Below are positions 8,452 through 16,970 of a DNA stretch of 64,000 nt, piece after piece. The notes beneath the pieces were generated by a model, which was not told the DNA's origin, did not search any database, and worked only from the letters and a program-made list of their open reading frames with translations. A program made the translations under genes and the position numbers. The DNA comes from Multivorans sp965116445 (GTDB taxonomy: Bacteria; Acidobacteriota; Thermoanaerobaculia; Multivoradales; Multivoraceae): positions 1,612,001-1,676,000 of the forward strand of contig OZ220688.1 of NCBI GenBank assembly GCA_965116445.1, given 5' to 3'. Position 1 is the stretch's first letter, and each line of letters starts with the position of its first letter.

Positions 8452-9786
8452 TTACCGAGCCCCGCCAGCGGCTGGTGTCGCCGTCGCCGCGGCGCCCTCA
8501 GCCTCGGTCACGAGATCCTCGCCCCGATCCTCCGAGTAGTCGATGAAGCCGATCATCATCTCGTCGGTCGTCGGACCGCCGAACTGGATGGCTCGGGTCG
8601 TGTCGAGTTCAAGGACCGTCTCCGCGTTGCGCTCCTCGGTGTTCACGTACGTCATCAGCACGTCGACGCGCGTACCGGCCGGGAGGTCCTTCGGTTCCTT
8701 GTAGATGTAGTTCGTCTGCCAGTTCCAGTCGTAGGCAGGCACATCAAGCAGAACCTCCTCGGTGCCGTCGGGGTAGTACGCCGTGTACTTCGCGTCCAGT
8801 CCGCGCAGATGGGAGTGCGGCACGTAGCCGTAGATCGTCGTCGGGTACTCGAACACCTTCGAGGCGCCGATGACCCAGTTCTCATGGCCCGGCGGGATCT
8901 CGAAGTCGCTGTTCCCGACCCCTTCCCACTGGGCAACCCGGTCGATCTTCGCGTCCTTCGGATGGAACTTGAAGGCCATCTGGGTGTTGTCCCAGACGCC
9001 GGTGCCCTCGCCCGGCTCCTTGTTGTAGTGCATCGAGAAGTAGAGCTGGGTGCCCGGCATCAGCAGACGGCCCGCGCCTTCCGGCAGGTAGAAGGGCTCG
9101 GTGCCCGGGGCGATCCCGCCGATCAGGCCGGAAGCGCCGGGCGTTTCCGTCTCGGTCGCGACCCGCGATCCGACCACGTGATGGACCACGTCGCTGCCGG
9201 GACGGAACTCGATCGCCTGGATCCAGCGCGGCTCGGGGAGCATCTCCTCGGTGATCATGACCGCCTTCAGGCTGATGTTCACATCCTTCACGTCGTCGTC
9301 GACCCAGAATGGCTCGGCCAGATCGAGCACGAGGTCCGGCTCGCCGATCAACCAGCCCGTCGGCCACTCGGTCGGCGCCGGCGCGTTCGCCGGGTCGCCG
9401 CGGCGAGCGCCCGTCTTCGCCCAACCGATGATCGTGTCGATCTCTTCCGCGGTCAGAATCCGCTCGTTCGTGAACTGGCCGTGGGTTTCCTCGCTCGCGA
9501 ACCACGGCGGCATTTCCTTCGCCTCAACCTGGCGCGCGATGCTGCGGGCCCAGGGGCGCGTCTCTTCGTAGGTCGTCAGGGCCATCGGCGCCTTCATGCC
9601 GCCGTAGGCCACGCCCTCGGGGCGATGGCAGCCCTGGCAGGAGCGCTGGAGGATCGGTTCGACGTCCTCGTGGAACGTGATCGCGTCCGGGCTGGTCGTT
9701 TCGTTCGGGCCGGCGGCAAGAACCGGGGCCGCGGCGACGAGCAGCAGGGCGGCGAGTGCGAAGAAGCGGGAACGGTTGGAGATCAC
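8452..9786 (-). CDS. Secreted cytochrome c with copper type II monooxygenase-like domain
   Basis: The protein begins with a signal peptide (FFALAALLLVAAAPVLAAG), so it is exported. A heme c-binding CQGCH lies near residue 50 in a short cytochrome c-like segment that also holds MKAPMALTTYEETRPWARSI. The larger C-terminal part resembles peptidylglycine hydroxylating monooxygenase-type copper domains: HHVVG, MHYN and HSHLRG supply candidate copper ligands in the expected order. Proteins with this architecture occur in Acidobacteriota and Planctomycetota and are mostly uncharacterised. It probably performs periplasmic oxidation with electrons passing through the heme. The start is GTG 9786; the C-terminus is a low-complexity Ala/Thr tail. 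Confidence 0.78.
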   Translation of the reverse strand: MISNRSRFFALAALLLVAAAPVLAAGPNETTSPDAITFHEDVEPILQRSCQGCHRPEGVAYGGMKAPMALTTYEETRPWARSIARQVEAKEMPPWFASEETHGQFTNERILTAEEIDTIIGWAKTGARRGDPANAPAPTEWPTGWLIGEPDLVLDLAEPFWVDDDVKDVNISLKAVMITEEMLPEPRWIQAIEFRPGSDVVHHVVGSRVATETETPGASGLIGGIAPGTEPFYLPEGAGRLLMPGTQLYFSMHYNKEPGEGTGVWDNTQMAFKFHPKDAKIDRVAQWEGVGNSDFEIPPGHENWVIGASKVFEYPTTIYGYVPHSHLRGLDAKYTAYYPDGTEEVLLDVPAYDWNWQTNYIYKEPKDLPAGTRVDVLMTYVNTEERNAETVLELDTTRAIQFGGPTTDEMMIGFIDYSEDRGEDLVTEAEGAAATATPAAGGAR

Positions 9787-9892
9787 GAGCGTCCTCCCGG
9801 GTCGAGGGTTGCTGGTTCACGGTTCAGAATGTTGCGTCAATGTACCACGCCGGGTGGCGCCGACTCAAATGCCGATGGCCAACGCGGTTCCC

Positions 9893-9938
9893 TGGCCGCC
9901 TTCGGCGGCAGCCGGCGGGGGCGCCGGCGCACCCAGTG
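9893..9938 (+). repeat. Palindromic interspersed repeat, copy A
   Basis: GC-rich hairpin sequence with GGCCGCCTTCGGCGGC and the shared terminus GCCGGCGCACCCAGTG. It sits between the cytochrome c/PHM-like gene and bolA. The same terminus recurs at 16936, 18613, 18685, 28092 (one mismatch), 30836 and 60626. Confidence 0.7.
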
Positions 9939-9960
9939 TGAAGCCTCCGACATGGAGGTG

Positions 9961-10221
9961 CTAGTCCGGCAGCACTGTCTCAAGCCGGTCGATCGCATGA
10001 ACCGGCGCGCCCTCACCCTTCATCAGAGGCGCGACAGCCCGCAGCACAAGGCGCTGCCGGGCCAGCCGCCCCTGGCCGGCGAAGACGGCGGACTCCACGC
10101 GCAAGCTGAAGTGACTGCCCTCGCCCGTCACGCTGATGCGGGCACCCGGCAGCGCCGCGGCCACGGCCTCCCGAATGCGCTCGGCCGTCTCCTGCGGCGA
10201 CGGCTGTTCAGCGATCTCCAT
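9961..10221 (-). CDS. bolA: BolA family protein
   Basis: An 86-residue BolA-like protein. Family features visible are the N-terminal helix ETAERIREAVAAALPGARISVTGEGSHFSLRVESAVFAGQGRLARQRLV, the conserved HF in SHF, the strand-helix FAGQGRLARQR, and the terminal VHAIDRLETV matching the HALSL-type ending. BolA proteins partner CGFS glutaredoxins to coordinate a shared 2Fe-2S cluster. The gene lies 32 bases downstream of exactly such a glutaredoxin, which supports the call strongly. ATG 10221 is chosen; the frame is open much further upstream, but only as a shadow of the glutaredoxin gene. The length is normal for the family. Confidence 0.85.
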   Translation of the reverse strand: MEIAEQPSPQETAERIREAVAAALPGARISVTGEGSHFSLRVESAVFAGQGRLARQRLVLRAVAPLMKGEGAPVHAIDRLETVLPD

Positions 10222-10253
10222 TCCACGGGCCGTTCCGACCAGGCGCCGATCGA

Positions 10254-10874
10254 TCAGCCGGCGGCACGGGCAGCCGGGATGTCGACATCCAGGCGCTGCC
10301 CGTGCTCGCTGTCCACCACCGTGATCGAAGCTCCCTGCGCACGCGCTGCCGAATCCCGGTCGAGCAGGAAGTGAAGATCGCCAACTGGCACGCGGACCTC
10401 CGATCCCGTCGCGGGCCCGAAACCGAGAAAGGGCTGGAACTTCGCGTCGATACCGAAGTGCAGTTCCGCCTGCTGCTGCTGTTGGGCATTGCGGAGAATC
10501 TCCTCCGCGTCGCCGCTGATCGTGATCTCGATGTCGGCGGCGGCGAGTTCCGCGCGCTCGAGTCCCAGCGCGTCGTGAAGTTCGCCGCTCTCGTACATCT
10601 CCTTCACGATGTCGCAGCCGCCCATGAACTCGCCGCCGATGTAGAGCTGCGGGATCGTGGGCCAATCGGAGAACTCCTTGACGCCTTCGCGGACCTCGCC
10701 ATCCGACAGAACGTCGAACGTCTCGTACTCGGGCAGAAGACGGTTCAGAACCTGGACCACCTGGGCCGAGAAGCCGCATTGGGGCCCGGCCGGGTTGCCC
10801 TTCATGAAGAGAACAGCGGGCGCCGAATCGACGATGCCCTGGATGCGGGTCTGAAGTTCGGGGGAAAGAGGCAT
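10254..10874 (-). CDS. grxD: Monothiol glutaredoxin (Grx4 type) fused to an A-type-carrier-like domain
   Basis: The first 105 residues are a Grx4-type glutaredoxin: VLFMKGNPAGPQCGFSAQVVQ with the CGFS active site, WPTIPQLYIGGEFMGGCDIV with the cis-proline, and a C-terminal helix. The remaining 100 residues (IEITISGDAEEILRNAQ ... IDAKFQPFLGFGP ... VPVGDLHFLLDRDSAARAQGASITVVD) resemble a HesB/IscA-like fold that has lost its cluster-binding cysteines. CGFS glutaredoxins bind a glutathione-ligated 2Fe-2S cluster and deliver it to targets, often with BolA, which is encoded next. ATG 10874 is chosen because GGAAG lies eight bases upstream; GTG 10883 is an alternative. The fusion is the notable point. 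Confidence 0.85.
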   Translation of the reverse strand: MPLSPELQTRIQGIVDSAPAVLFMKGNPAGPQCGFSAQVVQVLNRLLPEYETFDVLSDGEVREGVKEFSDWPTIPQLYIGGEFMGGCDIVKEMYESGELHDALGLERAELAAADIEITISGDAEEILRNAQQQQQAELHFGIDAKFQPFLGFGPATGSEVRVPVGDLHFLLDRDSAARAQGASITVVDSEHGQRLDVDIPAARAAG

Positions 10875-10999
10875 GGGATTCACTTCCGGGATTCATTTCC
10901 TGGCCGTACCGGCCGGTCGTGCGTATTGCTACTCTACCGGGTTCACCGCCGACCCGCGACCGAACGCCGCGGAAACGACCGGGCAGGAGACAGCAGACG

Positions 11000-13258
11000 A
11001 TGAGCGACTCCAGGAGGGCCGCGGCCCCCAACAACACGCATCGAGGAAGCCCCCGCGGCAGCTACCGCCGCGTCGAGAGCAAGGTGGCGACCGTCCTCGC
11101 CGTGGCGCTTGCGGCCACCCTGGCCTCCCCGCTGGCCCAGGCCAGCGAATGGACCTCCTGGCGAGGCCCGGACCAGAACGGCTATTCGTCCGCGACCGGC
11201 CTGATCGACACCTGGAGTCCGGAAGGCGAGAACCTGATCTGGCGCCGCGACTTCACCGCCCGGTCGACGCCCGTCGTGATGGATGGCCGCGTGTACGTGA
11301 ACGGCCGCGCCGGAACCGGCATCGACCAGCAGGCGGTCGTTGCCGCCTTCGACGCCGAGACCGGCGTTCCCGTCTGGGAGAACCGCTACAACCTCTACCT
11401 GACGACCGTGGCGATGAACCGCGTCGGCTGGGCCTCGCTCACCGGCGACCCGGAGACGGGCTACATCTACGCCCAGCTCGTCAGCGGCCTCTTCCTCTGC
11501 CTCGACCGCGACGGCAAGGTCGTCTGGTCCCGCTCGCTCAAGGAGGAGCACGGCCGCTTCGAGGGCTACGGCGGCCGCACCGCTTCCGCGGTGATCGACG
11601 AGGACCAGGTCATCCTGAACATGATCAACGGCAGTTGGGGCAACCAGGGACCGCCGCGCCACCGCTACTACGCCTTCGACAAGCAGAGCGGCGCCGTGCG
11701 CTGGATGTCGACGCCGGGCGGCAACGTCTACGACCGGAACACCCAGTCCGTTCCCGTGGTCGCCGTGATCAACGGACAGCGCCTGCTGATCGGCGGCAAC
11801 GCGGACGGCCACATCTACGCGATCCAGGCCCGCACCGGCAGAAAGGTCTGGGAGTTCGAGCTGTCGAAACGCGGGATCAACGTCTCTCCCGTGGTCGACG
11901 ACGCGGGGCGGGTCTTCATCTCCCACAGCGAGGAGAACATCGATGAAGCCACGCTCGGCCGCTTCGTGGCGATCGACGGCACGGGCAGCGGCGACCTGAC
12001 CTCCTCGGGCGAACTGTGGCGCTGGAACCGCAAGAAGGCCGGCTTCCCGTCACCCGCGCTCCACGAGGGCCGGGTCTACGTCGTGAGCAACCAGGGCAAT
12101 CTCGCAGCGGTCGATGCGGCGACCGGCGACGTGCACTGGGAACTCAGCATCGGCACGGTCGGCAAGGCGTCGCCGGTGTGGGCCGACGGCAAGCTCTACG
12201 CTCCCGAGACGAACGGCCACTTCGCGATCGTGAAGCCCGGCGAGGACAACGCCGAGATCCTCGCCCGCCACGAGTTGAGGATGCCAGACGGCCGCCGCTA
12301 CGCCGAGTTCTACGGGTCGGCGGCGATCGCCTACGGCCGGATCTACTTCACGACGGAAGAGGGCCTGTACTGCCTGGGCGACAAGGACGCGGCGTTCGAG
12401 GTCACGTCCTCCGACCCGCCCGGCCTGGGCGACGAGGGCACGGCGGAAAGCCCGGCGGCCACGCTGCTCGTGATCCCCGCCGAGGTCACCACGAAGCCCG
12501 GCGAGACCCACGACTTCGAGGTGCAGGCCTTCGACGCGCAAGGCCGGTCTCTCGGCCCGGTCGAGGCGACGTGGTCGATTGCGGGCCTCGACGCCGAACT
12601 GGACGGATCGAGCCTGCGGATCGCAGCCGACTCCGGCTTCGCCGCCGGCGCCCTGGTCGCGGAGAGCGGCGGCCTCGAAGCCGAGGCGCGGGTCCGCGTG
12701 TTCCCGCCGCTGCCCTGGCGCGAGGACTTCTCCGGCGGCAAGCGCGGGCTCTGGATCGGCGGCGGCCGCTACGACGTGGCGGAAGAGAACGGCGACAGCA
12801 TCCTGATCAAGCCGGTGGCGGAACGGGGCCTGCTCCGCTCGCCGCTGCTCATTGGCCCACCCTCGATGGGCAACTACACGATCCAGGCCGACGTGCGCCT
12901 CACGCAGAAGGGCCGCCGCAAGGCGGATGCGGGCCTGATCAACAGCGGCTACATCCTGGATCTGCTCGGCATCCACCAGCGCCTGCAGATCCGGTCCTGG
13001 TCGGCGCAGCTCCGGGTCGAGAACACGGTCGACGTCGAAGCCGAGATGGACCGCTGGTACACGATGAAGCTCCAGGTCGAGTCGGACGACGCCGAGGCCC
13101 GCATTCGCGGCAAGGTGTGGCCGCGCGGCACCAACGAGCCGGCAGACTGGACCGTGACCGCGACGGACCCCCACCCGATCCGCAACGGCTCGCCCGGCCT
13201 GCTCGGCTACTCGCCGTCCGTCGTCTCCTACGACAACGTCCTGATCGAGCCGAACTGA
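11000..13258 (+). CDS. Secreted PQQ-type beta-propeller protein with C-terminal lectin-like domain
   Basis: A protein of about 750 residues exported by an extended signal peptide (KVATVLAVALAATLASPLAQA). The N-terminal two thirds contain repeated propeller blades with the PQQ-like pattern (WTSWRGPDQNGYS, AFDAETGVPVWENRY, IYAIQARTGRKVWEFELS, AVDAATGDVHWELSIG). There is then an Ig-like stretch (LLVIPAEVTTKPGETHDFEVQAFDAQGR), and from about residue 570 a concanavalin-like domain (WREDFSGGKRGLW ... RWYTMKLQVE). No PQQ dehydrogenase catalytic residues are evident, so it is probably a structural or binding protein. ATG 11000 has a GGAG site upstream; an earlier start at 10919 is not supported. It leads the plus-strand sugar cluster. 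Confidence 0.8.
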   Translation: MSDSRRAAAPNNTHRGSPRGSYRRVESKVATVLAVALAATLASPLAQASEWTSWRGPDQNGYSSATGLIDTWSPEGENLIWRRDFTARSTPVVMDGRVYVNGRAGTGIDQQAVVAAFDAETGVPVWENRYNLYLTTVAMNRVGWASLTGDPETGYIYAQLVSGLFLCLDRDGKVVWSRSLKEEHGRFEGYGGRTASAVIDEDQVILNMINGSWGNQGPPRHRYYAFDKQSGAVRWMSTPGGNVYDRNTQSVPVVAVINGQRLLIGGNADGHIYAIQARTGRKVWEFELSKRGINVSPVVDDAGRVFISHSEENIDEATLGRFVAIDGTGSGDLTSSGELWRWNRKKAGFPSPALHEGRVYVVSNQGNLAAVDAATGDVHWELSIGTVGKASPVWADGKLYAPETNGHFAIVKPGEDNAEILARHELRMPDGRRYAEFYGSAAIAYGRIYFTTEEGLYCLGDKDAAFEVTSSDPPGLGDEGTAESPAATLLVIPAEVTTKPGETHDFEVQAFDAQGRSLGPVEATWSIAGLDAELDGSSLRIAADSGFAAGALVAESGGLEAEARVRVFPPLPWREDFSGGKRGLWIGGGRYDVAEENGDSILIKPVAERGLLRSPLLIGPPSMGNYTIQADVRLTQKGRRKADAGLINSGYILDLLGIHQRLQIRSWSAQLRVENTVDVEAEMDRWYTMKLQVESDDAEARIRGKVWPRGTNEPADWTVTATDPHPIRNGSPGLLGYSPSVVSYDNVLIEPN

Positions 13259-13286
13259 GGCCCGACCGGGGAGCGGAGGACGCGCG

Positions 13287-14444
13287 ATGGAACGGAAGAT
13301 CCGCATGGGCATGGTCGGCGGCGGCCAGGGCGCCTTCATCGGCGCCGTCCACCGGATGGCGGCGGGCCTCGACGGCTTGATCGAGCTCGTCTGCGGCGCC
13401 TTCAGCTCGGATCCGGAACGCTCCAGGGCCTCGGGCGCCGCGCTCTTCCTGCCGCCCGAGCGCTGCTACGGCACGTACCAGGAGATGATGGCGTGCGAGG
13501 CCGCCCTCGACCCGGCCGAGCGGATGGACTTCGTCTCCATCGTCACCCCGAACCACATGCACTTCCCGGTCGCCGCGGCGGCGCTCGAAGCGGGCTTCCA
13601 CGTGATGAGCGACAAGCCGATGACGAAATCGGCGGCCGAGGCGGAGGCCCTGGTCGAACTCGTCGAACGGACCGGCCTCGTCTTCGGCCTGACCCACAAC
13701 TACACGGGCTACCCGATGGTCAAGGAGGCCCGCCACCGGGTCAGGAGCGGCCAGCTCGGCAAGGTCCGCAAGATCGTCGTCGAGTATCCGCAGGGCTGGC
13801 TCGCCACGGAGCTCGAAGCGGAAGGCCAGAAGCAGGCGGACTGGCGGACCGACCCCGAGCGGGCCGGGATCAGTTGCTGCATCGGCGACATCGGCACTCA
13901 CGCCGAGAACCTCGCGGAAGCGATCACCGGGCTGCGCATCGAGTCGCTGTGCGCGGACCTGACGACCTTCGTCGACGGCCGGCCCCTGGAGGACGACGGC
14001 AACATGCTGCTCCGCTTTGAGGGCGGCGCGCGGGGAGTGCTCCACGCGTCCCAGATCGCGGTCGACGAGGAGAACGCGCTGGCGATCCGGGTCTACGGCG
14101 AAACCGGGGGTCTCGAGTGGCGCCAGGAAGAGCCGAACACGCTGATCCTCAAGTGGCTCGACCGTCCGCGCGAGATCCTGCGCACCTCCGGCCAAGGGCT
14201 GAGCGCCGCCGCGGCGGCGCACACGCGGCTGCCGGCCGGCCACCCCGAGGGGTTCCTCGAGGCGTTCGCCAACCTGTACCGGAACTTCGCGTGGACCCTC
14301 GACTGCCGGCGGCGCGGAGTCGAGCCGGACGAGACGATGCTCGACTTCCCCACGGTCCACGACGGCCTGCGCGGGATGCAGTTCATCGAGACGGTTGTCG
14401 CCAGCAGCGAGAGCGACGAGAAGTGGCTCAGGATGCCCGCCTGA
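13287..14444 (+). CDS. Gfo/Idh/MocA family oxidoreductase
   Basis: NAD(P)-dependent sugar or inositol dehydrogenase relative of 385 residues. The Rossmann motif MGMVGGGQGAFIGAVH is at the N-terminus, followed by VSIVTPNHMHFPVAAAALEAGFHVMSDKPMTKSAAEA, in which DKP corresponds to the EKP catalytic lysine motif. The C-terminal domain has GDIGTHAENLAEAITG, in which the histidine matches the usual active-site position. The ATG has a strong upstream GGAG. It is followed closely by the isomerase/epimerase and xylA genes, so it likely acts in the same sugar pathway; the substrate is unknown. Confidence 0.9.
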   Translation: MERKIRMGMVGGGQGAFIGAVHRMAAGLDGLIELVCGAFSSDPERSRASGAALFLPPERCYGTYQEMMACEAALDPAERMDFVSIVTPNHMHFPVAAAALEAGFHVMSDKPMTKSAAEAEALVELVERTGLVFGLTHNYTGYPMVKEARHRVRSGQLGKVRKIVVEYPQGWLATELEAEGQKQADWRTDPERAGISCCIGDIGTHAENLAEAITGLRIESLCADLTTFVDGRPLEDDGNMLLRFEGGARGVLHASQIAVDEENALAIRVYGETGGLEWRQEEPNTLILKWLDRPREILRTSGQGLSAAAAAHTRLPAGHPEGFLEAFANLYRNFAWTLDCRRRGVEPDETMLDFPTVHDGLRGMQFIETVVASSESDEKWLRMPA

Positions 14445-14504
14445 CCGCGGCACGCAAGCGCCACACCTCAACGAACGAAGGCAGCAACCAGTAGGAGACG
14501 CACC

Positions 14505-15500
14505 GTGGCTCGACCCGTTACCCTGTTCACCGGCCAGTGGGCCGATCTTCCCGTAGCCGACCTTTGCCCGCTGGCGAAGGAACTCGGCTACGACGGCGTG
14601 GAACTCGCCTGCTGGGGCGACCACGTGGAAGTCGACCGCTGTGACGACGCCTACGCGGCCTCGCGGCGCGAACTGCTCGAGCAGCACGGGCTCGAACTCC
14701 ACGCGATCAGCAACCATCTGGTCGGCCAGGCGGTGTGCGACCGGATCGACGCCCGCCACGAGGCGATCCTGCCGCCCCACGTCTGGGGTGACGGCGATCC
14801 CGAGGACGTCCGCAAGCGCGCCGCCGACGAGATGATCCGCACCGGCGAGGCCGCGAAGGCCCTGGGCCTCTCCGTGGTCAACGGCTTTACCGGCAGCCCG
14901 ATCTGGCACCTGCTCTACTCCTTCCCGCCCGTGCCGCCCGCGATGATCGACGACGGATTCGCCGACTTCGCCGCCCGCTGGACGCCGATCCTCGACGCCT
15001 ACCGGGAACTCGGCGTGCGCTTCGGCCTGGAGGTCCACCCGACAGAGATCGCCTTCGACACGGTGAGCGCGGAGCGGGCGATCGAGGCCCTGGGAGCACA
15101 CCCGGCGTTCGGCTTCAACTATGACCCGAGCCACCTCGGCTACCAGGGCGTCGACTACGTGGACTTCATCCGGCGTCTTGCCGACCGGATCTTCCACGTC
15201 CACATCAAGGACGCCTGGTGGTCCGACGGGCCGAAGCCCTGCGGCGTCTTCGGCGGCCACACGAACTTCGGCGATCACCGCAGGTTCTGGGACTTCCGCT
15301 CGCCTGGCCGCGGTTCCGTCGACTTCGAGGAGATCATCCGGGCGCTGAACGACATCGGCTATGACGGACCGCTGTCCGTCGAGTGGGAGGACTCCGGGAT
15401 GGACCGCGAACACGGCGCCGCCGAGGCGTCCGACTTCGTCAGGGCGCTCGACTTCGCGCCCTCCGCGATCGCCTTCGACGCCGCGTTCGAGGACAACTGA
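14505..15500 (+). CDS. Sugar phosphate isomerase/epimerase (AP endonuclease 2-type TIM barrel)
   Basis: A 331-residue TIM-barrel protein of the xylose isomerase-like superfamily. Metal-ligand candidates are present in order: FGLEVHPTEIAFD (Glu and His), GFNYDPSHLGYQG (Asp and His), FHVHIKDAW (His), and the terminal PLSVEWEDSGMDRE (Glu). Members epimerise or isomerise sugars such as tagatose, inosose or hexulose phosphates. GTG 14505 has GGAG eight bases upstream. It is sandwiched between a Gfo/Idh/MocA dehydrogenase and xylose isomerase, the usual company of this family in polyol and inositol catabolism. Confidence 0.9.
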   Translation: MARPVTLFTGQWADLPVADLCPLAKELGYDGVELACWGDHVEVDRCDDAYAASRRELLEQHGLELHAISNHLVGQAVCDRIDARHEAILPPHVWGDGDPEDVRKRAADEMIRTGEAAKALGLSVVNGFTGSPIWHLLYSFPPVPPAMIDDGFADFAARWTPILDAYRELGVRFGLEVHPTEIAFDTVSAERAIEALGAHPAFGFNYDPSHLGYQGVDYVDFIRRLADRIFHVHIKDAWWSDGPKPCGVFGGHTNFGDHRRFWDFRSPGRGSVDFEEIIRALNDIGYDGPLSVEWEDSGMDREHGAAEASDFVRALDFAPSAIAFDAAFEDN

Positions 15501-15529
15501 GGAAACCGCGAGGAGGCGCCCGCTACGCG

Positions 15530-16873
15530 ATGAGCACGTTCTTCCCCGAGATCCGGGAACCGATCCCATTCCACGGCCCCGACAGCCGGGATCCGCTCAC
15601 GTTCAAGTACTACGACCGCGCACGCCGGGTCGGCCGCAGCACGATGGAGCGGCAACTCAAGTTCGCGGTCGCTTACTGGCACACGTTCAAGGGTGGCGGC
15701 CAGGATCCGTTCGGACCGGACCCCGTGTACGACCGGCCCTGGGAGGACGCCCCGACGCCGATCGACGCGGCGCGGCAAACACTCGACGCCGGGTTCGAGT
15801 TCTTCACCAAGCTCGGCGTGCCCTACTACTGCTTCCACGACCGGGACATCGCGCCCGAGGGCGACTCGATCGCCGAGAGCAACGAGTCCCTGGACGAGAT
15901 CGTCCAACTGGCGAAGGCCAGGCAACGGGAAACCGGCGTCAAGCTGCTCTGGGGTACGGCGAACCTGTTCGGTCACCCGCGCTACACGCACGGCGCGGCG
16001 ACCAACCCCGACCCTAAAGTCTTCGCCCACGCCGCCGCCCAGGTGCGGCGCGCGATCGACGCGACGATCGAACTCGGCGGCAGCAGCTACGTGTTCTGGG
16101 GCGGCCGCGAGGGCTACACCTCCCTGATCAACACCGACATGCGCCATGAGCGGGAGCAGATGGCCGCCTTCCTCCGACTCGCCGTCGACTACGCGCGGCG
16201 TCAGGGCTTCGAGGGCAAGTTCTTCCTCGAGCCGAAGGCGAAGGAGCCCTCGGTTCACCAGTACGACTTCGACTGCGGGCACTGCCTGAACTTCCTGCGC
16301 GAGTTCGACCTGACCGATGACTTCATGCTGAACGTCGAGGCGAATCATGCGACGCTCGCCACGCACTCCTTCGAACACGAACTGGCGACCGCGGCGGGCG
16401 CCGGCATGCTCGGCAGCGTCGACATCAACCGCGGGCTGGAAGGCGTCGGCTGGGACACGGACAACTTTGCGATGAGCCTCCGCGAGTGCGTCCTGGCCCT
16501 GCTCATCATCCAGGGCCAGGGCGGCCTGCGCTGGGGCGGCCTGAACTTCGACGCCAAGGTACGGCGGGGCTCCTTCGACACGGTCGACCTGTTCTACGCC
16601 CACATCGCGTCGATGGACGTCTTCGCCAAGGCTCTCCTGATCGTCGACCGGATACGCAAGGACGGCGTCCTCGGCCTCGCCGGCAAGCGGATCCGGCAAC
16701 GCTACGCCGGCTACCGCCGCGGCCTCGGCCGCAAGCTCCTGGCCGGCGAGACGACCCTCGAGGAACTCGAGGACTGGGCCGGGAGGGTCGGCGAACCGCC
16801 GAAGATCAGCGGCCGCCAGGAGGAGCTCGAGAGCATCCTGAACGACTACCTGTACAGCACCCGAATCGAGTGA
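15530..16873 (+). CDS. xylA: Xylose isomerase
   Basis: Converts D-xylose to D-xylulose. It is a cytoplasmic, metal-dependent enzyme of 447 residues, the usual class II length. The catalytic His/Asp pair lies in YYCFHDRDIAPEG, metal ligands in FFLEPKAKEPSVHQYDFD, NVEANHATLA and the later GSVDINRG and GWDTDNF segments, and the class motif VFWGGREGY is present. ATG 15530 is preceded by AGGAGG; the longer frame from 15383 only overlaps the previous gene. It directly follows the isomerase/epimerase gene and precedes the FGGY kinase, giving the isomerase-kinase pair needed to feed xylose into the pentose phosphate pathway. Confidence 0.96.
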   Translation: MSTFFPEIREPIPFHGPDSRDPLTFKYYDRARRVGRSTMERQLKFAVAYWHTFKGGGQDPFGPDPVYDRPWEDAPTPIDAARQTLDAGFEFFTKLGVPYYCFHDRDIAPEGDSIAESNESLDEIVQLAKARQRETGVKLLWGTANLFGHPRYTHGAATNPDPKVFAHAAAQVRRAIDATIELGGSSYVFWGGREGYTSLINTDMRHEREQMAAFLRLAVDYARRQGFEGKFFLEPKAKEPSVHQYDFDCGHCLNFLREFDLTDDFMLNVEANHATLATHSFEHELATAAGAGMLGSVDINRGLEGVGWDTDNFAMSLRECVLALLIIQGQGGLRWGGLNFDAKVRRGSFDTVDLFYAHIASMDVFAKALLIVDRIRKDGVLGLAGKRIRQRYAGYRRGLGRKLLAGETTLEELEDWAGRVGEPPKISGRQEELESILNDYLYSTRIE

Positions 16874-16935
16874 CGACGGCCGTGCGGACGCACCCGCCTG
16901 ACCAGGGAGCGGACGGGGCGGGCCCCAGGGGCCGT

Positions 16936-16963
16936 CACTGGGTGCGCCGGCCTTCTGGCCGGC
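16936..16963 (-). repeat. Palindromic interspersed repeat, copy B (just upstream of xylB)
   Basis: Begins CACTGGGTGCGCCGGCCTTC and forms a stem with GGCCGGC. It ends eight bases before the xylB ATG, where a ribosome binding site would lie. Confidence 0.75.
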
Positions 16964-16970
16964 TTCCGGG

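Noticed and set aside
12939..15569. 876-residue minus-strand open frame antisense to the sugar cluster
   Set aside because: High GC leaves long antisense frames. The plus-strand genes have clear family motifs and ribosome binding sites, while this one has none and is Arg/Val-rich.
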